64,000 bases of DNA. Origin: Imbricaverruca yamaguchii. Lineage: Eukaryota; Arthropoda; Thecostraca; Neoverrucidae. Both the position numbers and the translations under genes were made by a program. Under the pieces are notes generated by a model, which was not told the DNA's origin, did not search any database, and saw only the letters and a list, made by a program, of their open reading frames with translations. Every line of letters starts with the position of its first letter. The stretch's first letter is position 1. Where the stretch lies: positions 681,501 to 745,500 of the forward strand of contig JAOTOL010001648.1 in assembly GCA_034440575.1 (NCBI GenBank). Direction: 5' to 3'. Below are positions 13,331 through 28,109 of this stretch, piece by piece.

Positions 13331-13923
13331 CAGTGAGTCTCGGTCAAAAGATCGTCATACTTTTGAGTCCATGAGGCAGCACTAAGACGCTCTTCCTCAA
13401 ACTGAAGGTCGGATGTTGCCCATGAAACAAATCTATGTCCACGTTCTGTGTGAATTATACCTATGCCCTGGGTTAACTTCTGCTCGAAGGAATTATTTGG
13501 TGAAATATACTTGATTTGTTATGGAATTAGCTTTCATGGAATTTTATGGAATTTATGGAATAGAACCTTTCAATACGATACAACAGAAGCTTTAGTTGCA
13601 TAAAGACCAAACAATTTCTGTCAGGTGGCTGATATCATGGTTACTTCATGTGATATTTGTCCAAGGCAAGTGATTGTCCAATAAGTTAATGCATATTTCT
13701 AAACAACTATTTCTTAATATATTATAGGAAAGTTATGTCATTTTGCAGACAAATATGCTATGTCATTGCTACATCAAAAATGAATGCCAATGTCATCACC
13801 CATCTAAATCACTCTTGCCACTTTTAGCGCTTGAGCTCCACACTACAAGATGAGGAGATTTTAAACAAAAGGAATGCGCACGTGAGCAAGTGTCCAGGAG
13901 GTTTATTGTGCTGCTCTGGCAGA
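13331..13923. other. No gene recognised; AT-rich with short TATGGAATT repeats
   Basis: AT-rich. Around 13515-13565 the words ATGGAATT and TTATGGAA recur four to five times. Nothing coding seen. Confidence 0.5.
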
Positions 13924-14003
13924 AAGGGCGGACATCGCGGGGAATCGAACCCCGTACCTGTGGCATGCCACAGGACGCTCATTTTAACCACCGCCGGCAA
14001 TAC
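13924..14003 (-). mobile_element. tRNA-like sequence, probably SINE head or tRNA pseudogene
   Basis: The minus strand has a box-A-like TGGTTAAAATGAGC (13990-13977) and a perfect T-arm CGGGGTTCGATTCCCCG (13954-13938) with canonical box B. Between them lies a stem-loop CCTGT/ACAGG. The sequences either side do not form a seven-pair acceptor stem, so a functional tRNA is unlikely and a tRNA-derived SINE or pseudogene is the better reading. Confidence 0.6.
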
Positions 14004-14005
14004 GC

Positions 14006-14474
14006 GATTTGTGTGATCCATGACTTTTGCAGAAACGGAAAGAGCGTGGCAGTTTATCTGTGCTGTGTGGCTTATAATCTATGGGGAAGAGCGGGAGGGA
14101 AGGAAGAGCGGGCGTGATGATCCATCACCTCACAGGTCGCCATGGATACCAGGAGGAAAACTGAACGCTTTTGTTGGATCAATCGTCAAAAATGCGTCTT
14201 GATATGCTGCTGACAAATGCAGACGCCACAAAACATCTGCGCCATAGCACAATGAACGCCGAGACTGAAAGCAAGCCGCTGCAGCGCTAAAACGAACCGT
14301 TCGTGTGTAGTGAACCAATTATAAGAGTACTGTTGCGGATACCATGTATAACCCGTGGCGTAGAGAGAGCACGTGTCGCAGCGAAGTTACGCCTCCCGGT
14401 CAGTGTCCAGCCGAATACTTTCGAAAGTAGGTGCGCGTAAACAAGACTGGGAAACGGCGGACACATTCTGGTAA
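14006..14474. other. No gene recognised
   Basis: Mixed sequence with no frame above about 60 codons that resembles a protein. Confidence 0.5.
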
Positions 14475-14705
14475 GCTGCCCGGGCGGAATCAGAAGTCAC
14501 TGGAAGCACTCGCCGACATCGGTCATTGTGGGTTGTGGAGTGGTGGAGAAATGCCGCTGCCACTGTGATAATAAGGCGCCGTCAGCGGAGTCTGATGGTC
14601 TGCGGCACCGGTGTGGGCTTCTGAGAAAGCCGTCTGAGCGCGAGGAACCGCAAGGAAACGCTGCGGCGACGGGCGATCCGGAGGCGGTGGGAGATTGAAA
14701 AAAAG
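14475..14705 (+). repeat. Dispersed repeat, copy 1 of an inverted pair
   Basis: It matches the reverse complement of 15645-15875 at roughly 88-90% by eye. The best block contains CACTGTGATAATAAGGCGCC and CGGCACCGGTGTGGGCTTCT. Most differences are transitions. On the minus strand it reads GFLRSPHRCRRPSDSADGAL and continues in frame to LLSQWQR...GECFQ. Confidence 0.85.
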
Positions 14706-15360
14706 CACCAGCAAACTGAACCGGATGAGGCGAGGTCGTCAGGAGCTCAAGCTGACAGCGACACCACTTCCTGTCGAAGTGAGATGGGTCATTCTTCCCC
14801 ACGCGCTGACGTCAGCATGTTGATGAGCCATCCATCTGACTTCAATTATGAATCTGTCACAAATGCAGCAATGGCTGCCGACAGATTTAGTATAATTTAG
14901 TGTGTCTAACAGAGCAGCAGTTGCCATTATCAATGGCTTCCAGATGGACGTCTGCCGTGTCGCTTCATCCGAGGACGAATCGATAGTTGATCAAATAAGA
15001 GCTGGAAAGTCAGAAGACGGGCTTGAAGAATGGCTGAAAGATAGCGAGCGGGTCTTCGAAAGTAAGATAATACCTCTGGCATGTAACTTGACGGAAAGAA
15101 AGATAAAACTTTCTGAGATCACTCCCTAATCACCCCCATGAAATAGCACTATGCTGTTCTCGCTGAACCAAACGGAGATTATCGGGCAAATTTTGCTCCG
15201 CATGCTCGGGTGGAGCCTCTAGCGTGTTCAAGGAAATATCATCGGTGTCCGTAGCCAGTGCTGGGATGCGAGGGAACAAATCCAGACACCGGTGTGCATA
15301 GCGGTGTCATTGGGACGTTCGAAGCTGAAAATAGAAAAACGTTCCACTGGCGTATTTTTC
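14706..15360. other. No gene recognised (spacer of the inverted repeat pair)
   Basis: A 75-codon frame at 14902-15129 (plus) has ordinary residue composition but matches nothing I know. Otherwise empty. Confidence 0.45.
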
Positions 15361-15592
15361 ATAGACATAAAGACAAAGACATAAAAAGATCAGCGCAACT
15401 ATGAGCCACAAGGGCCCTTCTTGGTTGTACTCGAGACACTGAACCAGTTGCCCACCAAATCCGTCGATCAGCCTTCCACGGAGTACTGAAAAGCAAGCCC
15501 TCTATTCTTACAATGATTGCCTATTCTGTTTTCAAAGATGTTCTGTGTGCTACTACTGACAATGTTTTCTGGCAGCTGGTTCCAGTGACAAG
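15361..15592 (-). mobile_element. CR1/L2-type LINE 3' end, second copy
   Basis: Reverse complement of the same 3' end seen at 3710-3930. It has TGGAACCAGCTGCCAGAAAA with CATTGTCAGTAG, AGAGGGCTTGCTTTTCAGTA, and AAGGGCCCTTGTGGCTCATA followed by TTTATGTC-like tail units. Only the last 230 bp are present. It abuts the second copy of the inverted dispersed repeat (15645-15875). Confidence 0.9.
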
Positions 15593-15644
15593 CGAAACTT
15601 CCAGTATCAGTTTGGCTTGTCAATGGCAAGTTCGTGCCGTTGAC

Positions 15645-15875
15645 TTGCGACAAAGTAGTGTCGCTGCCTGCGCCTGTCGCCGCAGCGTGTGTTTGCGGTC
15701 CCGCTCAGTCGGCTTTCTCAGAAGCCCACACCGGTGCCGCAGGCCATCAGACTCCGCTGATGGCGCCTTATTATCACAGTGGCAGCGGCGCTTCTCCATC
15801 GCTCCACATCCTACAGTGGCCGATGCCGGCGAGTGCTTCCAATCACTTCTGAACGCGCCCGGGTGGCTCATCGGA
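15645..15875 (-). repeat. Dispersed repeat, copy 2 of an inverted pair
   Basis: Partner of 14475-14705 in opposite orientation, about 0.94 kb away. It keeps the in-frame segment RSPHRCRRPSDSADGALLSQ, here readable on the plus strand. No terminal repeats or duplications were found to define the element's ends. Confidence 0.85.
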
Positions 15876-18283
15876 ACGTATTCGCCGGTTCCCAGTTTTG
15901 TTTCAGACATGGCTGCACACGAGCTGAATCTTCGTCAGCTGCTGGTGTTGTTGGATGGTGTGACAACCGGGCCGCGCTCCTTCACGGAACCGCTCAGGAA
16001 AGCTGCCAATGATCCTGTTCACAGGAGGCCGATGGCGAACGTCCAGCCCACTAGATAAGTCGTTCAGAAGGCACCCTTCAGTATGGCAGCTGGACTCGCC
16101 GATGCTCGGATGCCGCTCTGTCAGCTGGCAGCTGGCTGTCAGTGATCTGAACAATGCAGGGTTCGCTAGTTGTGACGCCATGCTGACAATCAATGTTGCG
16201 ATTTTCTGGCAGCCCAGCGCGCTGCCTGTGTTTGACGTAGGCTATGAAAAGCTGTACACGGCGTGTACCGTACACAAATCCGGCGAGTATTGCGCTAGGT
16301 GCGCATGCTTCACCCAAGATGAACCATAAGCGAAAGGTTGACATGGTCGATGTTGGTTGAGATATTCTAGGCTTCATCTGTCAGCCTGATGTTGCTTCCT
16401 GCTGTCCTGAGCTGTGCATGAATGTCGGTACTTTTGTGTGTCAACAAATCACCGAAAACATCGCAGCCGACAACAGCGGCAAACTTTTGATTAACCAATC
16501 CATTTCCTTTTGAAATGGATTGCGCTGGGTGTCAGGCTGGTTACTGTGCAAACATGCCGACATCTGGGGTTGTAATTTTCATAGGCGTGCCGGACCATGA
16601 GGCCATTTATTCGGGCTTGAAGGCGAGCGTGCTTTACAAGCGAAGCTCAGGTAATATTTACTTTAAAGTAGTTTTACGCCATGCTATATGTGATGTTTCA
16701 GGTCCTGAATGCGGGTGCTGGGTGGGGGACATCTTCGACCCAATGGCTGATCGGCCTTGTGGCTTACATGTTTCGCCATTATGTCCTGGCGTGGCTTGGC
16801 ATCCGGCAACGGTTCTCGAGCTCTGAATGTGCACATAAAAACGCCCACTACAGTATCGAGCTGCTCTGAGCTCTGCCCGAACGCATTCAGCCGTTCATCC
16901 GATCCGCGACTCGTCGCAGTGGATGCTGGCCTGGCCTGTGCGTTGTCTGAACGCTGTCCTGTTGGTGATGTGCGCGAGCTGTGACAGGACGGCCGGCCAG
17001 AAGGCTGGCCAAGCGACAGGCGAACGTCGTGCCGGCGTCGAGCGATGATGAATTTGAGTTTAGGGGCGCGTAGACTGAGTGATCAGGGGTTTAGCGCCGG
17101 CGTCGTGTGATGACAGAGCGATCAGGTGTGCCCCTCCTGTATTCCCAATAATCAATATCAGGTGTGCCACTTCTATATTATGTAATCCCAATGCGCAGCA
17201 CTACCGTAATGCATTCGACGAATCCGCACCAGCCATAGCTCAGCCTCCACTTACCAAACAGCTGTCACCACTTACCAATCAGCTGACGGAGGACGCACTC
17301 GGCCGGCTCAAAGCACAGCCGCGTGGCGTCGAAGCGTGCCACGTTCACAGCCAAGCCGTGCACAGTGCACACAGTGCACACAGCGGGAGGCCACTGCTGC
17401 GCGCGTGTCGCATGCGTCAAGCGCGTGCCGTGGTTTGTGGTCATGGCGCCGTAAAGACGTCCACAGGCGCGCATCCCACCACCGGAAGTTGGCTCGGACA
17501 GTCAGTCGCGTGAGAGCAGTGGTCTGGCCAGCAGCGTGTGCAGCCAGACACAGCTCAGCCGATACAGAGAGTGCACTAGCTGCACTGTAGTGAGAGTGTG
17601 ATCTCAGTGTGCACCGCCGCAGTTACCAAGACAGGAGGCTGGTTTGACCTTAAACGGGCAGCACCACGAGTTGATTCGTGCCAGAATCAACACTGTCAGG
17701 TGCCGTCGATGCTGCCGTCAGAGAAACTTTATCGTTTCCTGAACTCTGACTGTAGCGTCTAATTATTGCACGAATTGTTCAGTAGCAAGTAGGAAGCCTG
17801 TGTGGTGTGTTATCTGTATATATTCCTTGTGGCGAGTGACAAGTCACGTATTTTTGTCGAGCTATGATGCAAATAATGCTGGCACATGGCCTCGACAGTC
17901 TGATTATGTGGAAGTTGCAACGACGGCTAATTCACAAGCTTCCACAACATAATTTTTCGGAAAATCCACTTCATAAAATGCACAGACATGGTACCAGCAA
18001 TGTCGCCCATGTTCCGTTGCGCTAGATGATGAACGTTTTCTTCTCTGCTCGTTCTGATGTACTGTGGTTCTTGGCATCAAAAGCATAAATCTAAGGGTGC
18101 CATTTTTGATAACCTGGAAAAAACCCGAAATAACACCTTACCCTTCATAGACTGGAATTCATCGCATAATAGCTATGAACAGCACGTATCTACGTGATAA
18201 ACAGCAACAAGTCACTTCAAAGCACATCTGAAACAAAGTGCATCAGATCTCTGGCATCATAGGATAGTGGCAGGCAGGGGTGT
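15876..18283. other. No gene recognised
   Basis: Open frames up to about 145 codons (17079-17513) occur where GC is higher, with no family resemblance. At 17355-17385 a short GTGCACACA repeat occurs. No RNA gene seen. Confidence 0.45.
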
Positions 18284-18600
18284 AGCTTTGTATGATTTTG
18301 GAAAGGCACTAGCCCCTCCCGTCCTCCATGTTGAATTTACCCTCCCAACAATTTCAATTTTTGCCTGGGGCCCTATACGGTACGCTCTCCCCCCATCCAT
18401 TTCGGCCCGGCAACTGTCTTCTTGCATTGCGCCATCCAAATAATTATCAAGGACATACACCAATGGTGGCAGGGGTGGGACTTGATAAACTTTTGGAATG
18501 CTCAACCTTACCACCGCAGCTAACGTGAGCCCTCCAAACAATTTCGGATTTTAGCATGAGGCCCCATGGAGGGGAAGGGGCTCCAAATGATTCATTCTCT
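18279..18600. repeat. Imperfect duplicated repeat with transposon-end-like start
   Basis: CAGGGGTGTAGC begins at about 18279, followed by GATTTTGGAAAGGCACTAGC, then C-rich CCCTCCC and ACAATTTCAATTT. A second diverged block from about 18473 (CAGGGGTGGGAC...CTTTTGGAATGCTC...ACAATTTCGGATTTT) repeats the same order. Related text with CCCTA[CT]GGAGTGTAC occurs near 20720 and 49930, pointing to a degraded non-autonomous transposon family. Confidence 0.5.
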
Positions 18601-18854
18601 CCCATTGCTGCCGCACATTGAACGCTATCAATCGTTTGGGGGAGTCCTGTCCCTGTCCAATAGTACACACTTCTATCACGGGCTGCCATTCACTTATATT
18701 CAGCGTGCCTGATGTGACCTCAACGTGCCATTTTCGCTCCTGTGTGGATTGGCACGGTACACCTTGATCCAATCGCTATGCTTGCCGACATCAGCCGCTG
18801 GATATGAACATCAGCACCGCGGTAGTTTGCTAAGCTGGCCACTGACATGGATGT

Positions 18855-19042
18855 GCCACCAATTGGGCGACATGTTGCCGCGGGTATCCCGTCATTGGGC
18901 AATTAATCCGCCAAGTCACGTTTCCGCGGGTATCCCGCCAATTGGGCGTCACGTTTCCGCGGGTATCCCGCCAATTGGGCGACATGTTGCCGCGGGTATC
19001 CCGCCATTTGGGCGACATGTTGCCGCGGGTATCCCATTGCCA
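18855..19042. repeat. 33-bp tandem repeat, about 5.5 copies
   Basis: Core GCGGGTATCCCGCCAATTGG, units at 18928, 18961 and 18994 (33-bp spacing), with a CATGTTGC or CACGTTTC variant segment. Each unit contains the short palindrome CGGGTATCCCG. Confidence 0.92.
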
Positions 19043-20405
19043 GCGCACGCTCATCACGAGTCTGTCGTGCAGAGTGGTGAGTCTTCTGAACGCCCTGAGG
19101 CCTGCTGAAACTCGGCATTCGAGTCCAGGTTGTCAGGCCCGTTGCCCTCCACAAACTGTCAGATGAATAAAAGGGAGCTATGCAGGAGTATTTGTTCATA
19201 GTTGAGGAACTTCTTGACAGATGAGTGAAAATCCCAAAAAGTCATGAGATACGGTCAGACATCGGAGACTGACATCGGAAACATCGGATATTTATAGGAA
19301 AGCACTTTTCATTCCGCAACTGAATCATATTCTCTTGCTTCTGCTATCTAAGTGATCAATTTGGATGGGGTAGGGATTACGGGAGGTCACGATTTCACGA
19401 GATCACGTGGTCAAGAGTAAGAACCGTTCATCTGTTAGTTAGGGAGTGATTGCCCTAGTCCTATTTCTTCTCAAATATGCGTAATATGTTATGCTTTCTG
19501 TTTCGCATCGATGAAATATCCGTCGTCAAATCTGTCCGTGCTATTTAATCCAAAAACATTACCGGAGTCTGTAACTCAAAAATCGCTGGTCGAATCATGC
19601 TGCAATTTGCACAGGCGGGTTCAGGGCCGAAGAGTACCCTATACCCAAATTTCAGTCTGAATTAAAAAATTTGGGGTGAAGTGCATTGGTTGATCTGTTG
19701 TGGAACGCACCAGTTGTGTCAGATTTCTCTTTTTCTTCTATCAAAAACGAACACGAGTTCCACTGCGCTCGGTGGTGGGGCCATCGGCTCCATGAGGTCT
19801 ACTTCTGACCACCAAAACCCGCGAAGCTATGATGCATTATTGTCGCGTGATCCAATCGAGGGCAATGGTGTCATGCGACATCGGGAACATCGCGGCTGAG
19901 GCGAAACAATCTGTCTAGAACACAAAGAATCAAAACTGTATCATCTATAAACATCATTGGCAGAAAAACAAACAAAACTCGATTAACGCAAAACAGTGTG
20001 CAAAACATTGTCCCAAAAACACCTTAATAATTTAGTAGGCCACCCACTGGTGAAGTAGTGGAGTTTTCCGGAAGACATCGGTGGTGCATGTCCAGTCATT
20101 GGACCACTTTTCGCCACGCTGCACCATAGGCTGAATGCTACATTTTCCAAATGTAGATGATGTTCGAACAATTCGTGTTGACACTAAAATTCCGCCGCTG
20201 AGGCCAGCATGCATTCTACCAAAACAACTTCCAAACGGTGGCGCGATACCATGTGACGCGATACCATCTGATAGTTACAATATCTACTGAAAGTGGCACC
20301 CCACACCCTCTAAAGATCGAGGCAAGCCAGGGCTATTCGGGTATTGCATACGAGCGATGGCGGTTCCTATCTGTCGAACGACGGACAACGTATGTCAGTC
20401 AGGGA
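19043..20405. other. No gene recognised
   Basis: No coding or mobile sequence recognised. Confidence 0.5.
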
Positions 20406-21520
20406 CGATGAAGTTGTCAGACTGTGTGACGATAGCTTATTAAGCTGTGTCTGTTGTGATAGCTCACATGTGTCAGCTTGTGCGGTGATAGCTGACATGT
20501 GTCAGCCTGTGTGGTGATAGCTGGAATGTGTAAGCTTGTGTGGTGATAGCTGACATGTAGCAGTCTGTGTGTCGATAGCTTACATGTGTCAGCCTGTGTG
20601 ACGATAGCTAGCATGCATCAGCCTACGTGACAGGGGTGTTGTTTTATTTACTTGTGGGGGGAGGGGCAAGTGCCCCTTGAATGTTGGCGTTTTACACAAT
20701 AGTTTTAACTTTTAACATGGGACCCTACGGAGTGTACTACACAATAATTTCAGAAATCAGCTCCCGTGCTATGTGGTGAGAGCTGACACATGTCAGCTTA
20801 CAGGGCAACAGCTGACCTGTGTCAGCCTGTGATGTACTAGCTGGGCCACGATGTCAAAGTTAGGAAGCTTCGGCTTAAAATTGCACATAACTGGAAACAT
20901 TTTGCATGCTAAGTAAAATGTTTTGCTTTTGTTTGCATACTTCACTGGTCCGTGTCAATTACATTCCAGAGGACGGCGATACTCGAGATGTAATGAAGTA
21001 TACCATTTATTGCCACCAACGTTTGCTTGGTTGTTGGGCACTGCACAAAATAAAACTTCCATATTGCAAATGCACTCCAAATTTACCTGTACAATTCGAA
21101 TCTGATTTATATATTAAAGTACATATTTTTTGCATCCTACGTCCGACCGAATATACAATCGGACACTCCACAACTGGCGCGCATTCCATCTGTAGACTAT
21201 GTCAGTCTGTGGACCGATGGCTGACATGTGTCAGCCTGACACGACAGCTGGACTGTGCCAGCCTGTGGACTGATGGCTGACATGTGTCAGTATAGAATGG
21301 CAGCTGAACTGTACCAGCCCATGAGCTGATGGTTGACATGTGTCAGCCTGAGACGACGGCTGAACTGTGTCGGCCTATGGATCGATGGTTGACGTGTCAG
21401 CCTAGAATGGCAGCTGAACTGTGTTAGTCTATGGGGTGATGCACGGCATGTGTCAGGTTAGGCAGCAGCTGGCAGGTGCCAGTATGGGGCGACTGCTGAC
21501 CGGCGTCAGCTGGCAGGGTG
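20406..21520. repeat. Tandem family built on the hairpin GCTGACATGTGTCAGC
   Basis: Blocks at 20410-20640, 20770-20850 and 21190-21520 repeat AGCTGACATGTGTCAGCCTG with GTG(T/G)GGTGAT at 28-30 bp, or as longer alternating units (ACAGCTGACATG...GGCAGCTGAACTG) in the right block. The core has seven-base arms GCTGACA/TGTCAGC around TG. The stretches between blocks (20640-20770 and 20850-21190) carry no gene. The first resembles the degraded element at 18.3 kb. Confidence 0.85.
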
Positions 21521-21529
21521 GGCCTCCGG

Positions 21530-22082
21530 GAGGAGCCGGGCCGAGGAGCCGAGCTGAGGAGCCGGGCTGAGGAGCCGGGCCGGGCTGGGCCGGGCCGAGG
21601 GCCGGGCCGAGGAGCCGGGCCGAGGGCCGGGCCGAGGAGCCGGCCGGGCCGAGGAGCCGGGCCGAGGAGCCGGGCCGGGCCGGGCCGACGGAGCCGGGCC
21701 GGGAGCCGGGCCGAGGAGCCGGGCCGAGGAGCCGGGCGGACGGCTAGGAGCCGGGCTGAGGAGCCGGGCCGAGGAGCCGGGCCGAGGAGCCGGGCCGAGG
21801 AGCCGGGCCGAGGAGCCGGGCCGAGGAGCCGGGCTGAGGAGCCGGGCCGAGGAGCCGGGCCGAGGAGCCGGGCCGAGGAGCCGGGCCGAGGAGCCGGGCC
21901 GAGGCGCCGGGCCGAGGAGCCGGGCTGAGGAGCCGGGCCGAGGAGCCGGGCTGAGGAGCCGGGCTGAGGAGCCGGGCCGAGGAGCCGGGCCGAGGAGCCG
22001 GGCCGAGGAGCCGGGCCGAGGAGCCGGGCCGAGGAGCCGGGCCGAGGAGCCGGGCCGAGGCGCCGGGCCGAGGCGCCGGGTT
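21530..22082. repeat. GC-rich 13-bp minisatellite, about 40 copies
   Basis: Unit GCCGGGCCGAGGA or CTGAGGA variant, spacing 13 bp (21847 to 21860). The left third is irregular. Every frame on both strands tends to be open (minus: repeats of PGSSARLLGPAPR), an artefact of period 13. Confidence 0.95.
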
Positions 22083-22282
22083 GCGCCATGCTGAGTCATG
22101 ATGTGCCGGACCGAGACGGATCATCGGCGCCGACGCTGGCCGGGCCGCTCCGATCTGTCACGGGACGTCGTCGGCAGTGATGAACGCGTGGGAACCCACC
22201 CGCCCTGGAGCTGCGTCCTCACGGCTGTGGCCCGGGCAACGGCCGTGAGGCCGTGGAGCTGCCCGGGCAACGGCCGTGGCCT

Positions 22283-22606
22283 GGTGATGCTGAGGGAGAG
22301 AGAGAGAAAAAGAGAGAGAGGGGAGAGAGAGAGGGGAAGATGGAGTGAGAGAGGGAGAGGGAGGGGGAGAGGGAGTGGGAGAGAGGAGGGAGAGGGGAGG
22401 GAGATGGAGAGGGAGAGGGATGGGGAGAGGGAGAGGGAGAGGGAGATGGAGATGGAGAGGGAGAGGGAGAGGGAGAGGGAGATGTAGAGGGAGATGGAGA
22501 GGGAGATGGATGGGGAGATGGAGAGGGAGATGGAGAGGGAGAGGGAGAGGGAGAAAGAGAGCGAGAGAGAGAAGGAGAGAGAGAGAGAGAGAGAGGGAGA
22601 GAGTAG
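22283..22606. repeat. Polypurine (GAGAGG)n tract
   Basis: Over 300 bp of almost pure GA/GGGA/GATGG purines on this strand. It is a candidate triplex (H-DNA) former. It carries no gene. Confidence 0.95.
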
Positions 22607-26062
<3,456 letters not shown>

Positions 26063-27559
26063 TACCATACATATCTGGAAATGCCACCTCGGTAACCTTC
26101 AATGTTCCTCAAGTGGGCAGTGACGTTTGTACAGTGAAAAAGCAAGTGTAGCCAAAAAAATTTGTTTGTCGGTGCTTTCTAATACGAACGGTGGGTTTGT
26201 TCCTGGCCGCAGTTTATATATGTATATATATATGAAGGGTTCGGTCCAGGGTAGACGATATGCAGCTTATATCATTTTTACGACAATCACGTCACCATGT
26301 TTAAAAAATAATATCGAATGGGATGCATTGCAGAGATCCACCGTTTAATGATCATGGGAATTCAACAAGTCGGTTGGATCTGCCCCTGTGGAACTAGACA
26401 AGATGATACGATCAGTAAGCTGATATGCACGATCATATAGCAAATAGTGTCATGCAAGATTATTCTGCCAGAAAAGGAATACCTTAACTGGAATAAGTGA
26501 TGTCCGATTTCTACTTCATGCATGGTGTACTTGAAAGGATGCTTTGAAAATTCCATCAACTCAAAGATGCTTTCTCGAACTTTAACATTCAAGCCGATGT
26601 GCAGCGAAACATCGAAGCATGTCTGAGATGCAATGGCTGAAACCGAGAGGCATTCAAACAAGCGGAAGATCAATAAGAGGCTATTGCGTCTGTGCGGTGG
26701 GTCAGTGATGTTGGCGGAGCGTAATGACGCCAATACTAAATTATCATCCGCTCATCTGACCAATAACCAGAAGAACTGCTCAACTTAGGACTTGGCTGCA
26801 GGAATTTCCGCCGCAACAACGTTACGCAGAAGGGAGCGGCCGCGAAAGTGCAGGAAAAGCCTGACAGTAAGTGCCAGCCTGTGTGATAGTCTGGTGGGCG
26901 GGGAATGTCCGAGCGAAGAAGAGACAATGATTGTTAGTTGCTGAGAAAAAAAACTGAGGAATCAGATTGGGAGCCCAGAGAAGATGATTTAATAATGATT
27001 AAACGGACAGGAAAGCTCATCCTTGTTCGTTGCAGCGGATATACCTCACCACGTCGATCAGACGAACGCAATGTCGTGAGTCAGCCCCAAGTTCGGAATA
27101 ATTGTCACAAATCCTACAGAAAAGGCAACACGAAAAGACTATCCAATTAATACTTCAGCAACGTGCCACTGTTCACTTCTCTGGAATTATACAAAAACAA
27201 ATGGTCGCCTTATTTGATTAGCAAGGGCTAATCAAATTAAAGTGTGAAAATGCAAATCAAATCAACCAATAAGACCTACAATATTTCATATCACCACTGC
27301 TACATGCAAATTCACTGAAAGATTGAGCGACATACTACTTCCTTTCATATTTGCTTAGCACAACTTGAAATCATAACTACATAAGATACGGGGATTTTTG
27401 GCATCTTAAGATGTGGAATCATTCCATACTCACTTCAGCCCGACACTATTCAGATCATCTGCAATGAGGTGTGATGGCAAACGGACTGCCCCCTACCTTT
27501 CATTAGGGTTTGTAAGGACTATTCTTGAGCAGCGTCTGCTGACCTACAGTACTGGTGTG
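26063..27559. other. No gene recognised; 10-bp-arm palindrome at 27213-27236
   Basis: TTTGATTAGC and GCTAATCAAA flank AAGG at 27213-27236. Frames here (for example minus 26362-26733) match no family. Confidence 0.5.
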
Positions 27560-27564
27560 CACTT

Positions 27565-27880
27565 CAAGGACCCTGGCGGTCGCCTGTGCAGCCTTCAGAT
27601 GCCATGATGGTCGACCGTGCCGCTTCCACAGGCCCTGACGGTCGACTGTCCGCCTTACAGGCCCTGACGGTCGACTGTGCCGCCTTAACAGGACCTGACG
27701 GTCGACTGTGCCGCCTTAACAGGCCCTGACGGTCGACTGTGCCGCCTTAACAGGCCCTGACGGTCGACTGTGCCGCCTTAACAGGACCTGACGGTCGACT
27801 GTGCCGCCTTAACAGGACCTGACGGTCGACTGTGCCGCCTTAACAGGACCTGACGGTCGACTGTGCCGCTTCAGGACCAC
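27565..27880. repeat. 31-bp tandem repeat, about 9.5 copies
   Basis: Core CCTGACGGTCGACTGTGCCG plus CCTTAACAGG, spacing 31 bp (27667 to 27698). The inner copies from about 27690 on are almost identical with a GGCC/GGAC variation, while both edges are diverged, typical of expansion from the middle. Confidence 0.94.
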
Positions 27881-28109
27881 TACTTCGACTTCGGGCCATG
27901 ACGTTGACTGTGCCGCCGAAAGCTAAAGTAGAATGCAGAAAACGCCAGAGCGTTCTCGTCATGGCGAACTCGAAGCACGCCTTACAGTTGCATTTTGACC
28001 GATAACGAGGTCGCATAGGTCACGAGGTCGCATAGGTCATGGTAGATTAATATACTGATCTTGACAGAAATCCCTGAAATTATGGGGTTCTTTCGGGCGA
28101 GTTTGCATG

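Noticed and set aside
13924..14003. Functional tRNA gene
   Set aside because: Box A, box B and T-arm are good but no acceptor stem forms and the anticodon loop is irregular.
21424..22124. Pro/Ala/Arg-rich open frames of up to 221 codons on the minus strand
   Set aside because: Generated by the 13-bp GC-rich repeat; equally open on the other strand.
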